The notes under the pieces: generated by a model
Database searches by the model: none
What the model saw: only the letters and a program-made list of their open reading frames with translations
Told to the model about the DNA's origin: nothing
Assembly: GCF_000745015.1 (NCBI RefSeq)
Contig: NZ_JQNA01000002.1
Location: forward strand, 6,014,001-6,078,000
Source of the DNA: Burkholderia sp. 9120
GTDB lineage: Bacteria > Pseudomonadota > Gammaproteobacteria > Burkholderiales > Burkholderiaceae
Direction of reading: 5' to 3'
DNA length: 64,000 nt
Translations under genes and position numbers: made by a program
Shown here: in pieces, positions 43,541 to 53,149 of the stretch
Layout of the letters: each line of letters opens with the position of its first letter
How positions within the stretch are numbered: position 1 is the stretch's first letter

Positions 43541-45586
43541 TTACATTCCGACGGCAACGCGCGTGAGCCCGTTGCGCTTCAGATGGCGGAAGCGCGCCAG
43601 CGCCCACAGCGGGAAGAACTTGCGATAACCGTGGTAACGCAGATAAAACACGCGCGGGAAGCCGGTCGCGCTGAAACGCGTTTCGTCCCACAAGCCGTGC
43701 TCGCGCTGTTCGCGCTGCAAATACGCGACGCCGCGCGCCACGGCTTCGTGATTGACCTCGCCAACGGCCATCAGGCCCATCAGCGCCCACGCGGTTTGGG
43801 AAGCCGTGCTCGGCGCCCGTTCGTAACCGCGATAGTCGAGCTTGTAGCTCTCGCCGCCCTCGCCCCAGCCGCCGTCCTCGTTCTGGATCGACAGGAGCCA
43901 CTGCGCGGCGCGCTTCATGCGCGGGTCGTCGTGCGGAAAACCAGCTGCGTTCAGCGAACACAGCGCGGTCCACGTGCCGTAGATGTAGTTCAGGCCCCAA
44001 CGGCCGTACCAGCTACCGTCCGATTCCTGTTCCTTCAGCATGTACGCGAACGCGCGCTGCGCCGGTTCGCTGTCCTTCGGCAGTTCGCCGAGCTGCGCGA
44101 GCATCGACAGACAGCGGCCCGACACGTCGGCGGTCGGCGGATCGAGCAAGGCGCCGTGATCGGAGAACGGAATGTTGTTCAGGTAGTACTGGGTGTTTTC
44201 CGGCTCGAACGCGCCCCAACCGCCGTCGCTGCTCTGCATGCCGACCACCCATTCGCGCGCGCGCGCAATGGCTTCGCGATCCACGTCGGATTGCGTGAGC
44301 GAGGCCGAGCGCTGCATCGCCATCACGACCACCGCCGTATCGTCGACGTCCGGATAGTGCGCGTTGTTGTACTGGAACGCCCAACCGCCAGGCCGCACGT
44401 TCGGCCGACGCGAGATCCAGTCGCCGCGCACGTCGAGAATCTGCAGCGGGCGCAGCCACGCAAGCCCGCGTTCGGCGGCCTGTTCGGCATGCGCCTCGCC
44501 GGTTTCGAGCAGCGCATGCGCAACCAGCGAGGTGTCCCACACCGGCGACAGACACGGTTGGCAATATGCTTCGTCATCCTTGATGACGAGCAGCTTCTCG
44601 ATCGACTGACGCGCAATCGCGCGATTCGGATGATCGGCCGGATAGCCGAGCACGTCGTACATCATCACCGAATTGGCCATGGCCGGGAAAATCGCGCCGA
44701 GGCCGTCTTCGCCGTTCAACCGTTCGTCGACGAACGCCACAGCCGCGCGCACCGCACGGTCGCGCGTCGCTTTCGGAAACAGACCGTCGACGGCGCGCAG
44801 CAGCACGTCCACCCCGCTGAAAAAGCGGAACCAGCCGAGGTGCTGATGCGGCGCCCGATCGCGCGGGCCGACGTTGACCGGCGCGCCGCGGAACAACTCG
44901 TCGATCCGCACGCGTCGCGGATTGCGCGCCACGGGTCGCTTCGCGTTGAGCACCAACAGCGGCACGATCACGGTCCGCGCCCAGTACGACACCTTCGACA
45001 GATGGAACGGGAACCACTCCGGCAACAGCGTGATTTCGACCGGCATCATCGGCACCGCGCGCCACGACACGACGCCGAACAGCGCGAGCAGAATCCGCGT
45101 GAAGACGTTCACCGTTTCCGCGCCGCCATGGGCCAGAATCGCGTCGCGAGCGCGGACCATGTGCTCGGCATCGACCGGATCGCCGATCATCTTCAGGGCG
45201 AAGTAGGCCTTCACGCTGGCGCTGATGTCGAGCGCGCCGTCGGTGAACAACGGCCAGCCGCCCTCCGCCATCTGGATGCGGCGCAAATAGCGGCCGATTT
45301 TCTGCTCCAGTTCCAGATTCGGCGTTTCGCCGAGGTAGTGGACCAGCAGCACGTATTCGGCGGGAATCGTCGCGTCGGCTTCGAGTTCGTAGACCCAGTG
45401 GCCGTCCGGTTTCTGCGCGACGAGGATCGCGTCGGTCGCGCGCGTGATCGCGGCGTCGAGCGATGCGTCGGGCGCTTGCGCGGCCGTCGTCGCCGTCACC
45501 GGCGCGTCGGGCGTTGCAGGCGCGGCGGCGGCGGCGAATTCGGGCAGGACGGCGTCCAGCGGCTGAGCTTGAGATAAGTCGTTCAT
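43541..45586 (-). CDS. shc (hpnF): Squalene-hopene cyclase
   Basis: 681 residues. The protonating motif DVDD is at 413-416, and several QW-type repeats are visible (for example QNEDGGWGEGGES and QSSDGGWGAFEPEN). The enzyme cyclises squalene to hopene/hopanol at the inner membrane. The first ~45 residues are an Ala/Pro/Thr-rich linker. It overlaps hpnE by ATGA. Confidence 0.95.
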   Translation of the reverse strand: MNDLSQAQPLDAVLPEFAAAAAPATPDAPVTATTAAQAPDASLDAAITRATDAILVAQKPDGHWVYELEADATIPAEYVLLVHYLGETPNLELEQKIGRYLRRIQMAEGGWPLFTDGALDISASVKAYFALKMIGDPVDAEHMVRARDAILAHGGAETVNVFTRILLALFGVVSWRAVPMMPVEITLLPEWFPFHLSKVSYWARTVIVPLLVLNAKRPVARNPRRVRIDELFRGAPVNVGPRDRAPHQHLGWFRFFSGVDVLLRAVDGLFPKATRDRAVRAAVAFVDERLNGEDGLGAIFPAMANSVMMYDVLGYPADHPNRAIARQSIEKLLVIKDDEAYCQPCLSPVWDTSLVAHALLETGEAHAEQAAERGLAWLRPLQILDVRGDWISRRPNVRPGGWAFQYNNAHYPDVDDTAVVVMAMQRSASLTQSDVDREAIARAREWVVGMQSSDGGWGAFEPENTQYYLNNIPFSDHGALLDPPTADVSGRCLSMLAQLGELPKDSEPAQRAFAYMLKEQESDGSWYGRWGLNYIYGTWTALCSLNAAGFPHDDPRMKRAAQWLLSIQNEDGGWGEGGESYKLDYRGYERAPSTASQTAWALMGLMAVGEVNHEAVARGVAYLQREQREHGLWDETRFSATGFPRVFYLRYHGYRKFFPLWALARFRHLKRNGLTRVAVGM

Positions 45587-46851
45587 CGGCGTTCCATCGG
45601 TTCATTCAGCAACGTATCCGCGGCCTTCTGGCCAGAGCGGATCGCGCCTTCAATCGTCGCGGGCAGGCCGGTGGCCGTCCAGTCGCCCGCGAGCATCAAG
45701 TTGTTCCAGCGAGTGCGCGTGCCGGGACGCAGGGTTTCCTGATCCGGCAGCGCGGCAAAGGTCGCGCGTTTGTTCATCACGACCTGCCAGGCCGGCATCG
45801 GCGTGGCGGGCAGACTGGCCGCCTGGGCAACTTCGGCCCACACGGTCGCCGCGAGCGCTTCGTGCGGCGTGTCGAGCAGGGCTTCAGCGTTGCCGACGGT
45901 CACGGCGAGGCGTCCGTCGGACGCGAACAGCCACTCGGCTGTCCCGTTGAGTAGCCCGGTGAGCGGCGGCAAACCGAACGGCGGCTCGACCGCGAAATGC
46001 ACGCTCGCAGCCGCCGCGAAGCGCGTCGGCGCGCGCATGCCGGGCACCAGCGTCTGCGCGATCTCCGGCGGTACGGCGAGAATCACCGCGTGATTGGCGT
46101 CGACGGCAATCTGCTCGTGCGCGAAGTTCAGCGTCTGCACGCGGGGGTTGTCCGCGGCGAAACCGATTTCCTTCAGGCTCGACTCCAGCCGGATGGTCGC
46201 GCCGCCATGTTGCAGCAGTCGCAGCGCCGGGTCGACGAAAGCGCTGCCGAGGCCATTGCGCGCCATCAGCGGACGCCACGCGAGGCCACCGGCGAGCACG
46301 GTTTCCCGCACCATGGCCGCCGTCAATTCCGCCGATGCCTCACGCGGCTCGACCTGCAGCAACACGTGAAGCAGCGGCCGCAGCAAACGGTCCCACAGCG
46401 GGCCATTGGCGCGCATGGTCTGCGCGACGCTGCGTCCGGGCTTGGCGAACAGCAACGGCACGAGCGACAGATAATCGCCCGGCCCGGTGTTCGGCACGCG
46501 CGCATTCGGGTCGAAGATCCACCAGGGCAAGCGGCCCGGCGACATGCGCACGGTCCAGCGCGCCCGCGTGGCCAGATCGACGAATGGATAGTCGGGCTGC
46601 GCCGGGCCGTCCAGTTCGTCGGCGGCGCCGATCGCCCGCGTGTAGTTCAGCGTCGCGGTATGACCCGACAACACGATGTGGTTGCCGCTGTCCAGCGTTG
46701 CGCCTAGTTTGGCGTCGTAATACGAACGGCAACGTCCACCTGCGTAGCCCGCCGCGTCGTGCAGCACGACTTGCGCGCCGCGCCGCTGCAGTTGCACCGC
46801 GGCGGCCAGGCCGGCAAGGCCCGCGCCGACCACGTGGACGAGCTTCGGCAT
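45583..46851 (-). CDS. hpnE: HpnE, hydroxysqualene reductase (amine-oxidase fold)
   Basis: 422 residues, FAD-binding at the start (VVGAGLAGLAAAVQLQRRG) and the amine-oxidase C-terminal block LAGDWTATGLPATIEGAIRSGQKAA. HpnE reduces hydroxysqualene to squalene. The frame allows a TTG one codon earlier; ATG 46851 is used here. It follows hpnD by four bases. Confidence 0.92.
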   Translation of the reverse strand: MPKLVHVVGAGLAGLAAAVQLQRRGAQVVLHDAAGYAGGRCRSYYDAKLGATLDSGNHIVLSGHTATLNYTRAIGAADELDGPAQPDYPFVDLATRARWTVRMSPGRLPWWIFDPNARVPNTGPGDYLSLVPLLFAKPGRSVAQTMRANGPLWDRLLRPLLHVLLQVEPREASAELTAAMVRETVLAGGLAWRPLMARNGLGSAFVDPALRLLQHGGATIRLESSLKEIGFAADNPRVQTLNFAHEQIAVDANHAVILAVPPEIAQTLVPGMRAPTRFAAAASVHFAVEPPFGLPPLTGLLNGTAEWLFASDGRLAVTVGNAEALLDTPHEALAATVWAEVAQAASLPATPMPAWQVVMNKRATFAALPDQETLRPGTRTRWNNLMLAGDWTATGLPATIEGAIRSGQKAADTLLNEPMERR

Positions 46852-46855
46852 CAAC

Positions 46856-47743
46856 TCAGAAGAGCGCGTAACGCGCGACGATCCACAGCATGCGCAGCTT
46901 CGGCTTGCTGACCTTCGTGCGCGGAATGTCGAAGCCGCGGTCGAGCGTGCGGTCGAGTAGCAGGCGATAGACGCCCGACATGATGCGCGGCGCCTTCACG
47001 TGAACCCGCGATTCGCGGTCCATGATCGCGTCAGACGCGGCGAAGTGTTCCTTGGCGCGCTCGGCGAGCGTGGCGCAGACGCGCGGCAGCGACGGATCGT
47101 CGGCGATCTGGGTCGGGCTCGTCACCGCGATGCCTTCGCGCGCCAGCAATTCGTGCGGCAGGTAGCAGCGGTTGATGCCGGCGTCTTCGTCGATATCGCG
47201 CAGGATATTGGTCAGTTGCAGTGCGCGGCCCAGATGGTGCGCGAGCAAACGGCCGGGTTCGTCCTGCATCCCGAATATCCTCACCGATAGCCGGCCCGCC
47301 GCACTGGCGACGCGGTCGCAGTAGAGGTCGAGCGTGGCTTCGTCGGGCGCGCAGATGTCGGCGGCGGCGTCCATGGCCATGCCGTCGATCATCGCGTGAA
47401 AATCTTCGCGCTGCAGATGAAACGTATGAATGTGCCGCGTCAGCGCGCGCAACGAAGCGCGCGGCGCGCCGGCATAGCACGCGTCGATGTCGGCCCGCCA
47501 GCGCTCGAGCGCGGCGGCGCGTTCAACGCGCGGCATGTCGCTGTCGGCGATATCGTCGACAGCGCGGCAAAAAGCGTAGACCTGATACATCGCATCGCGC
47601 TGTGCAGCCGGCAGGATGCGCATGGCGAGATAAAACGAGCTGCCGGACGTGGCGGCAGCGGCGTCGATTTCTGGTTCGTCCACGACAAGATTGGAAACAG
47701 CCAAGACGATCTCCGCTGGAGGCGCCCGCTGAAAGGCGTTCAA
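46856..47743 (-). CDS. hpnD: HpnD, presqualene diphosphate synthase
   Basis: 295 residues with both acidic metal-binding motifs, DDIAD (63-67) and DIDED (183-187), plus YAFCRAVDD and the QLTNILRD block of squalene/phytoene synthases. It condenses two farnesyl diphosphates to presqualene diphosphate. First gene of the leftward hpnD-E-F-G operon; the promoter lies between here and the GGDEF gene. Confidence 0.93.
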   Translation of the reverse strand: MNAFQRAPPAEIVLAVSNLVVDEPEIDAAAATSGSSFYLAMRILPAAQRDAMYQVYAFCRAVDDIADSDMPRVERAAALERWRADIDACYAGAPRASLRALTRHIHTFHLQREDFHAMIDGMAMDAAADICAPDEATLDLYCDRVASAAGRLSVRIFGMQDEPGRLLAHHLGRALQLTNILRDIDEDAGINRCYLPHELLAREGIAVTSPTQIADDPSLPRVCATLAERAKEHFAASDAIMDRESRVHVKAPRIMSGVYRLLLDRTLDRGFDIPRTKVSKPKLRMLWIVARYALF

Positions 47744-47978
47744 GAAGTTTGATACTCACCCGCGAGGCGAGCGGCCCGCGCGCGCGGACACGCGCGAAAC
47801 ATCCGGCAGGGAGGCCGGAAACGGCGAAAAGTATATCAACGTTTGTGAGATGCCGCAGTTTCGCGGGTGAATAAGGGGCCGGAAGGTCAGCCGGTACGAC
47901 GGCAGTTTATGCCGCGCAATGTGCTGCACGCGCGCTCACGCAATACGCCGAGCCGGTAAAAAAAACCCGCCGCGCCGC

Positions 47979-48917
47979 TCAGTTAAACGCGATCGAACGG
48001 TTGCGTCCCTGCCGTTTCGCGCTATACAGCGCGGCATCGGCTTCGTTGATGAGCACGTCATACGCCGGCACGCCGGTGCGCGCCGCCGCACCGCCGACGC
48101 TCGCCGTCACCGGGACGCCCACGCCCTGCACTTCGACCGGCGTGTCGGCGATCGTGCAGCGGATCTTTTCCGCGACGCGCATGGCGTCTTCGAGCGGTGT
48201 GCAAGGCAGCAGCAACGCGAACTCTTCGCCGCCGAAGCGCCCGAAGGTATCCTGCGCGCGCACCACGCCGGCCACGCGCTGCGCCATCACGCGCAGCACC
48301 GTATCGCCGACGCCGTGGCCGAACTGGTCGTTGATTTTCTTGAAGTGATCGAGATCGAACAGCAGCACGGACATGTCGCCGCCGTAGCGCTGCCAGCGCG
48401 TGAATTCGTCGCGCAGACGCGCTTCGAAAAAACGGCGGTTGGCGATTCCCGTCAGACCGTCGCGGTCCGCGTATTCCTGCAGCTTGGCGACCGCCTCTTC
48501 GCGTTCGCGCTGCACGATGCTGACGTGCGTGACGTCCGAGATGGTCACGCACACGGCCACCACTTCGCGATCGCGCATCAGCGGCATGAACGTGCAGTCC
48601 TGCTGCATGAAATCGACGCCGCCGGTGATCGGCCGGTCGTGATCGAACTTGAACAGATACGGGCGCTGCTCCCACGAACTGAACGCGAAACTGCCGAGCT
48701 GAAACACGCTTTCGATCTTGCGCGACAGCCACACGCGCGGCAGTTCGGGGAAATGCGTGTACAGCGACTGGCCGACTGCCTGCTCGGCCGCTATACCGCT
48801 GTGGTCCTGCATGAAGCGGTTCCACATGAGGACGTTCATATCGCGATCGAGCACGAAGATGCCGAAACCGACACGTTCGACAACCAGATCGCTCAACGAC
48901 TCCACAGGCACATTCAT
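47979..48917 (-). CDS. PAS-GGDEF diguanylate cyclase
   Basis: 312 residues: an N-terminal PAS domain (about 10-120, GFGIFVLDRDMNVLMWN) and a GGDEF domain with the intact active site FGGEEF, preceded by an RxxD inhibitory site (RAQD) five residues before. It should make cyclic di-GMP and be product-inhibited. The start at 48917 overlaps the CheC-like gene by ATGA. Third gene of a CheY / CheC-like / DGC operon. Confidence 0.92.
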   Translation of the reverse strand: MNVPVESLSDLVVERVGFGIFVLDRDMNVLMWNRFMQDHSGIAAEQAVGQSLYTHFPELPRVWLSRKIESVFQLGSFAFSSWEQRPYLFKFDHDRPITGGVDFMQQDCTFMPLMRDREVVAVCVTISDVTHVSIVQREREEAVAKLQEYADRDGLTGIANRRFFEARLRDEFTRWQRYGGDMSVLLFDLDHFKKINDQFGHGVGDTVLRVMAQRVAGVVRAQDTFGRFGGEEFALLLPCTPLEDAMRVAEKIRCTIADTPVEVQGVGVPVTASVGGAAARTGVPAYDVLINEADAALYSAKRQGRNRSIAFN

Positions 48918-49537
48918 AGACTGGACAACAGCTCGTCGAGCGCTCCGTTCATGTGACGGATCGACTCTTCCGCCATCAGCATCACCAGATGGGCGCGGAA
49001 GCTCTGGTCTTCCAGCGCGAAATTGACTTCGACCAGCAAGGCGACGCCCCATTGCAGCACGCCCGGCTGGAACACTTCGTCGAGGGTCATCGCTTCGCCG
49101 AGCAGGCCGGGCGCCGAGAACACCGGCGTGCGGCCGAGCTGGTCGAGAATGCACGACACGCACGCGCCCGTGAGCACATTGGCAACGTCGAACACCAGCT
49201 CGCGCTGGCTGACCGCCTCGTAGGCCGAGCGCGAGTACGGATCGCTGACCAGCGAACACAGTTGATCGACGCTATCGCTGCGGCAAATCACCAGCGCCTC
49301 GCCCTTGATATCGGAGCGAAAGCCCTGACGCACCGCGCTGACCTTGTCCTCGATGCCGGTCATCTCGCGCAGCGCCTGCGCCGCCTCGCTCACCGCCACC
49401 ACCCTCACGCGCGGCACCGACAATTCGATGAACGCATCGAGCAGCCGCGCCAGACGCGTCGCGGCTTGGCCCATCGCCAGATTGGCGACCTCTTGCAGCG
49501 CGTCGCGCTGATCTTCGGTGAGGACTGGTTCAGACAT
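48914..49537 (-). CDS. CheC-like phosphatase/chemotaxis protein
   Basis: 207 residues with a doubled CheC/CheX helix motif: EVANLAMGQAATRLARL near the N-terminus and FDVANVLTGACVSCILDQL in the middle, each with the acidic-x-x-Asn pattern used to dephosphorylate CheY. It would remove phosphate from the response regulator encoded just upstream. Overlaps of eight and four bases with its neighbours show tight coupling. Confidence 0.85.
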   Translation of the reverse strand: MSEPVLTEDQRDALQEVANLAMGQAATRLARLLDAFIELSVPRVRVVAVSEAAQALREMTGIEDKVSAVRQGFRSDIKGEALVICRSDSVDQLCSLVSDPYSRSAYEAVSQRELVFDVANVLTGACVSCILDQLGRTPVFSAPGLLGEAMTLDEVFQPGVLQWGVALLVEVNFALEDQSFRAHLVMLMAEESIRHMNGALDELLSSL

Positions 49538-49898
49538 ACAACCCGTACTCCTTGAGGATAGGAAGTACCGCCTCGGGCGTCACGGGCTTGGCGATGAATG
49601 CGGCGGCGCCGAGCGCGCGCACGCGCGACTGGGCCATCGGCTGGACATCGGCGGAGACGACGATCACGAAGGTGTTGAGATCCTCATGCTGCAAAGCTTC
49701 GAGCACCTGGTAGCCGGTCATGTCCGGCATCGTCAGATCGAGGAACATCACCGACGCTTTGCCTTCGCGATACAGACCGAGCGCTTCGCGCCCGTTCGTG
49801 GCGTAGGACACATCGACATCCCAGTCCGGCGGCAATGCCTTGGTGAGCACCTTGCGGGCAAGCAGCGAATCGTCGGCGATCACAATAGGCAAAGGCAT
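49530..49898 (-). CDS. Single-domain response regulator (CheY-like)
   Basis: 122 residues, receiver domain only: acidic pair Asp9/Asp10, phospho-acceptor Asp54 (VMFLDLTMPDM), and conserved Lys near residue 104 (IAKPV). No output domain. The frame continues upstream, but ATG 49898 gives a proper receiver N-terminus. It probably controls the GGDEF protein of the same operon or a distant partner. Confidence 0.9.
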   Translation of the reverse strand: MPLPIVIADDSLLARKVLTKALPPDWDVDVSYATNGREALGLYREGKASVMFLDLTMPDMTGYQVLEALQHEDLNTFVIVVSADVQPMAQSRVRALGAAAFIAKPVTPEAVLPILKEYGLYV

Positions 49899-50587
49899 GG
49901 GCGGGTCGGAAAGCGAAATTAGCTCTTGCGCGTTAACGGCGTTTACAGGCGAATTCTTTAGCAGACGGTCTGTCGACCAGCGGCTAAGTGCGCTGAAGCG
50001 TAGGGGAAAGCAGATGGCGAGCGAGCGGGGAGCACGCGCGGCGCGGTGCGTTTGGCGGAACCCGTGGGCGGGCATGAATGCGTGCTCGCACGGTGAACGA
50101 CGGCTATGACCGGCATGTTCGAAGCCTACCCCGTAGATGAATCTGCGCGGCCTCGTGGATCGGGCTGGTCCCTTGCCGCGCGCGTGTTTCCGCGAACGCC
50201 TTCGGCGTGCGTGGTACGCACGGTCTGGCAGCCCTCGCGGCAGATGCCTCCGAACATGGCGGACGCATTTTTTATCGTGGCATCGATTTTCGAAGCAAAT
50301 CAACGGAAAGGCAACTCGCCAATTCCACGTTCATTAAAGAGATTTTTCCCATAAGTACTATTTTTAAAAATATTTTGATAGATATGGGAAGCTATCTTTG
50401 CTATTTATACTTTTGTGTACGTTTGCGGTTGCCGATTCGTCGCTGTTTCAAAAAGCAGACGAATAACGTGCCGCACCCCACATAGCGACTCGCCAAGGTA
50501 ACTTCTACCGTGGCTGTGTGTCTATGCTTCTCGTATGACGCCTTCAACGGACCCTTTTCGTTTCGCACGAAGCTGGCCTTAACGACC
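49899..50587. other. Divergent control region with an AT-rich stretch
   Basis: Between the response regulator and the hybrid kinase. From about 50330 to 50420 it is markedly AT-rich (runs of A and T, TTTAAAAATATTTTG), unlike the rest of the window. No convincing gene is seen; it is a likely promoter area and a good target for H-NS-like proteins. Confidence 0.5.
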
Positions 50588-52879
50588 ATGACACCCGACC
50601 GGTTCGACCCGCCATCCGCGAACCGCCTTGCTGCCAGCCGGCAGAACGAGGCGATGTTCCCCGCCGTGCCGGAACAGAATTTCCACGTACGGCGCATGAC
50701 GCTGATTGCGCTGCTGGTCGCCGCGATCGTGCTGCCGTGCGTCTATGTCGCGATCATGGCGTTGAGCGACTGGCGCTCGCGCGTCGCCGACGCCACCGAC
50801 CTGACACTGCGCACCGTGCGGGTGGCCGACGAACACGCGCTGAAAGTGTTCGACATGAACGAGACGCTCGACGCGCGCGTCGTCGATCTGACCGAAGGTC
50901 TCGACGACGACGGCATTCGCGCCCGCGAAGCTTCCATTCACGACAAGCTGCGCACGATGGGCGGCGGTTATCCGCAAGTGGCCGCGGTGTCGATCTTTGG
51001 GCGCGACGGCAGTCTGCTGGCCACCAGCCGGTTCTATCCGTCACCGGCTATTTCGATCGGCGAGCGCGACGATTTCGTCGGCATTCGCGGCGGCAAGGAT
51101 CTCGACCACGTGTCGAAAGTGATGACGGGGCATGTCGCCGGCGAGCAGGTGTTCAACACGGGCGTCGCGCGGCGCGATGCGGACGGCGCGTTTGCCGGCG
51201 TCGTATCCGTCGCGTTGCGGCCCAGCTATTTCGACGCGTTCTACCGCGAGCTGCTCGGCGGCAACGACATTACGCCGATCACGATGAGCCTGGTGCGCAC
51301 GGACGGTGCGATCCTCGCGCGCTATCCACGCAACCCGCGGAACCCGCGCGAGCCGGCCGCGGTGGCGCCGCATTCGCCGTTCGCCGAAGCGTTGGCGCAG
51401 GGTCGGCGGGCGGGCGTGGTGACCATGCGTTCCGACCTCGACGGCGACGCCATGATCGTCGCGTTCCGGCGGGTCGGCTCGTATCCGGTGTATGTGTCGT
51501 GCGGCTATCGCACCTCGGCGATCTGGGCCGCGTGGTATCGGCATCTGAGCGTGTTGATTCTGTCGATATTCACGCCGTCCATCGCGTTGTGGTGCGTGAT
51601 CTGGCTGTCGCTACGCCGGCTCGGCGCCGAAGAGGAAGCGTGGGAGCGCTGGCAGGCCGAAGCGTCGATGCGCCGCTCGATCGAATCCGCGTATCGCCAG
51701 TCGCGCAAGATGGAGGCGCTCGGCACGCTGGTCGGCAGCGTCGCGCATGATTTCAACAATCTGCTGATGATCCTCTCGTCCAACGTGCAGATCGCGCGAC
51801 GGCGCGGCACACCCGGCCTCGATCGCGAATTGTCGGCGATGGAACGCGCGCTCAAGAGCGGCCAGTCGCTGACGCGGCAATTGCTCGGGGTGGCGCGCAA
51901 ACAGCCGTTGCGCAATGAGACGCTGTCGCTCGAGCGCTGGCTGCCGGCCTGCCGCGAACTGTTGCGCGCTTCGCTCGGCGCGAAGGTGTCGCTGGTGATC
52001 GATATTGGCGTAGAGGTTTGGCCGATGCACGTCGACGTCGCCGAGCTCGAACTCGCGCTGATCAACGTCGCCATCAACGCGCGCGATGCGATGCCGAACG
52101 GCGGCCGTTTCACCGTGCGAGCCGCGAATATCCATTTTCGTCGCGACGACGGCTTTCCGCTGAGCGGCGAGTTCGTGCAACTGTCGCTAGAAGATACCGG
52201 CATCGGCATGGCGCCCGACGTGCTCGCGCGGGCCTTCGAACCGCTCTACACGACCAAGTCGCAAGGCATGGGCACGGGCCTCGGGCTGCCGCAGGTTTTT
52301 GCGTTCTGCGAACGCTCCGGCGGGCTGGCCGCGATCGACAGCGCGGTCGGCGCAGGTACATCGGTGCGCCTGTATCTGCCGCGCGCGACCGACGAACCTG
52401 CCGCCGACGCTCCGCCTGAGACGAGCGTCGACGAGAGCGGCGCGCCGCAGGGGCTGCGCATTCTGCTGGTCGAAGACAACGAGGAAGTGGCGGCCGGCAC
52501 CGAAGCGCTGCTGCAGATGATGGGCCACCAGATCACCTGCGTATTCAATGCCGATACCGCGCTGCGCCTGTTCGACGACGCCCACGCGCGACGAGCCCGC
52601 ACGGGTGAACCGCTGCCGTTCGATCTGGTGCTGTCGGACATCCACATGCCGGGGAAGATGAACGGTATCGATCTGGCCGAGGCGGTGCTGGCGTTCGACA
52701 CGCAATTGCCGGTCATTCTGGTAACCGGCTACGCGGAAGAACTCGACCGTGCGCGACACGTGGACGTGCGGGTGCTTTCCAAACCCTTCGATATCGGCCT
52801 GCTGGAGCAACCGCTGCGAGCGATCCAGCACGATTTGACGCAGACGGGGACGGATCCCGCGCCGCAGTCGGCGGATTGA
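50588..52879 (+). CDS. Hybrid sensor histidine kinase
   Basis: 763 residues from ATG 50588. Membrane helices at about 37-58 and 320-342 enclose a periplasmic sensor domain of ~260 residues (probably of the dCache type). The DHp helix has His387 in VAHDFNNLL, followed by an ATPase domain (ALINVAINARDAMPNGG, DTGIGM, GTGLGL) and a C-terminal receiver with the acceptor Asp in LVLSDIHMPG. The VAHDFNN form of the H-box is typical of NtrB/FixL-like hybrid kinases. Another start at 50654 is possible. Confidence 0.9.
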   Translation: MTPDRFDPPSANRLAASRQNEAMFPAVPEQNFHVRRMTLIALLVAAIVLPCVYVAIMALSDWRSRVADATDLTLRTVRVADEHALKVFDMNETLDARVVDLTEGLDDDGIRAREASIHDKLRTMGGGYPQVAAVSIFGRDGSLLATSRFYPSPAISIGERDDFVGIRGGKDLDHVSKVMTGHVAGEQVFNTGVARRDADGAFAGVVSVALRPSYFDAFYRELLGGNDITPITMSLVRTDGAILARYPRNPRNPREPAAVAPHSPFAEALAQGRRAGVVTMRSDLDGDAMIVAFRRVGSYPVYVSCGYRTSAIWAAWYRHLSVLILSIFTPSIALWCVIWLSLRRLGAEEEAWERWQAEASMRRSIESAYRQSRKMEALGTLVGSVAHDFNNLLMILSSNVQIARRRGTPGLDRELSAMERALKSGQSLTRQLLGVARKQPLRNETLSLERWLPACRELLRASLGAKVSLVIDIGVEVWPMHVDVAELELALINVAINARDAMPNGGRFTVRAANIHFRRDDGFPLSGEFVQLSLEDTGIGMAPDVLARAFEPLYTTKSQGMGTGLGLPQVFAFCERSGGLAAIDSAVGAGTSVRLYLPRATDEPAADAPPETSVDESGAPQGLRILLVEDNEEVAAGTEALLQMMGHQITCVFNADTALRLFDDAHARRARTGEPLPFDLVLSDIHMPGKMNGIDLAEAVLAFDTQLPVILVTGYAEELDRARHVDVRVLSKPFDIGLLEQPLRAIQHDLTQTGTDPAPQSAD

Positions 52880-53149
52880 AGCGGGTGGTGGCTTTGAGGC
52901 GTGTTTGCGCGTGTTTGAGGCGTGGGTCAAGGTCCACGCCATTTACCGGCGTTGTAAAAGCGCCGCGTCGCTGCCCTGCGGTGCCAGGTGGGCAGGTGTC
53001 ACCAATTCTTCAGCGCAGGCTGGCCTACACGGACCTAGGGGCTTGGGCACCTCTGCGCCGACTCCGGCACGATCGTTGCGGCATGCATCGGATGGAGGGC
53101 CCGCGTATCGCGACGCCCGTCAGTCCATTCAATACGTCGGGAGACAGCC

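Noticed and set aside
43583..45577. 664-residue frame antisense to squalene-hopene cyclase
   Set aside because: Shadow of a GC-rich gene; composition is not protein-like.
47609..47622. ATGCGCAT in the hpnD gene as a parS site
   Set aside because: Only the inner eight bases match; the TTT/AAA flanks are missing and it lies in coding sequence.
50207..50485. 92-residue frame in the AT-rich island
   Set aside because: No ribosome site, mixed composition changing with local GC; looks like chance.
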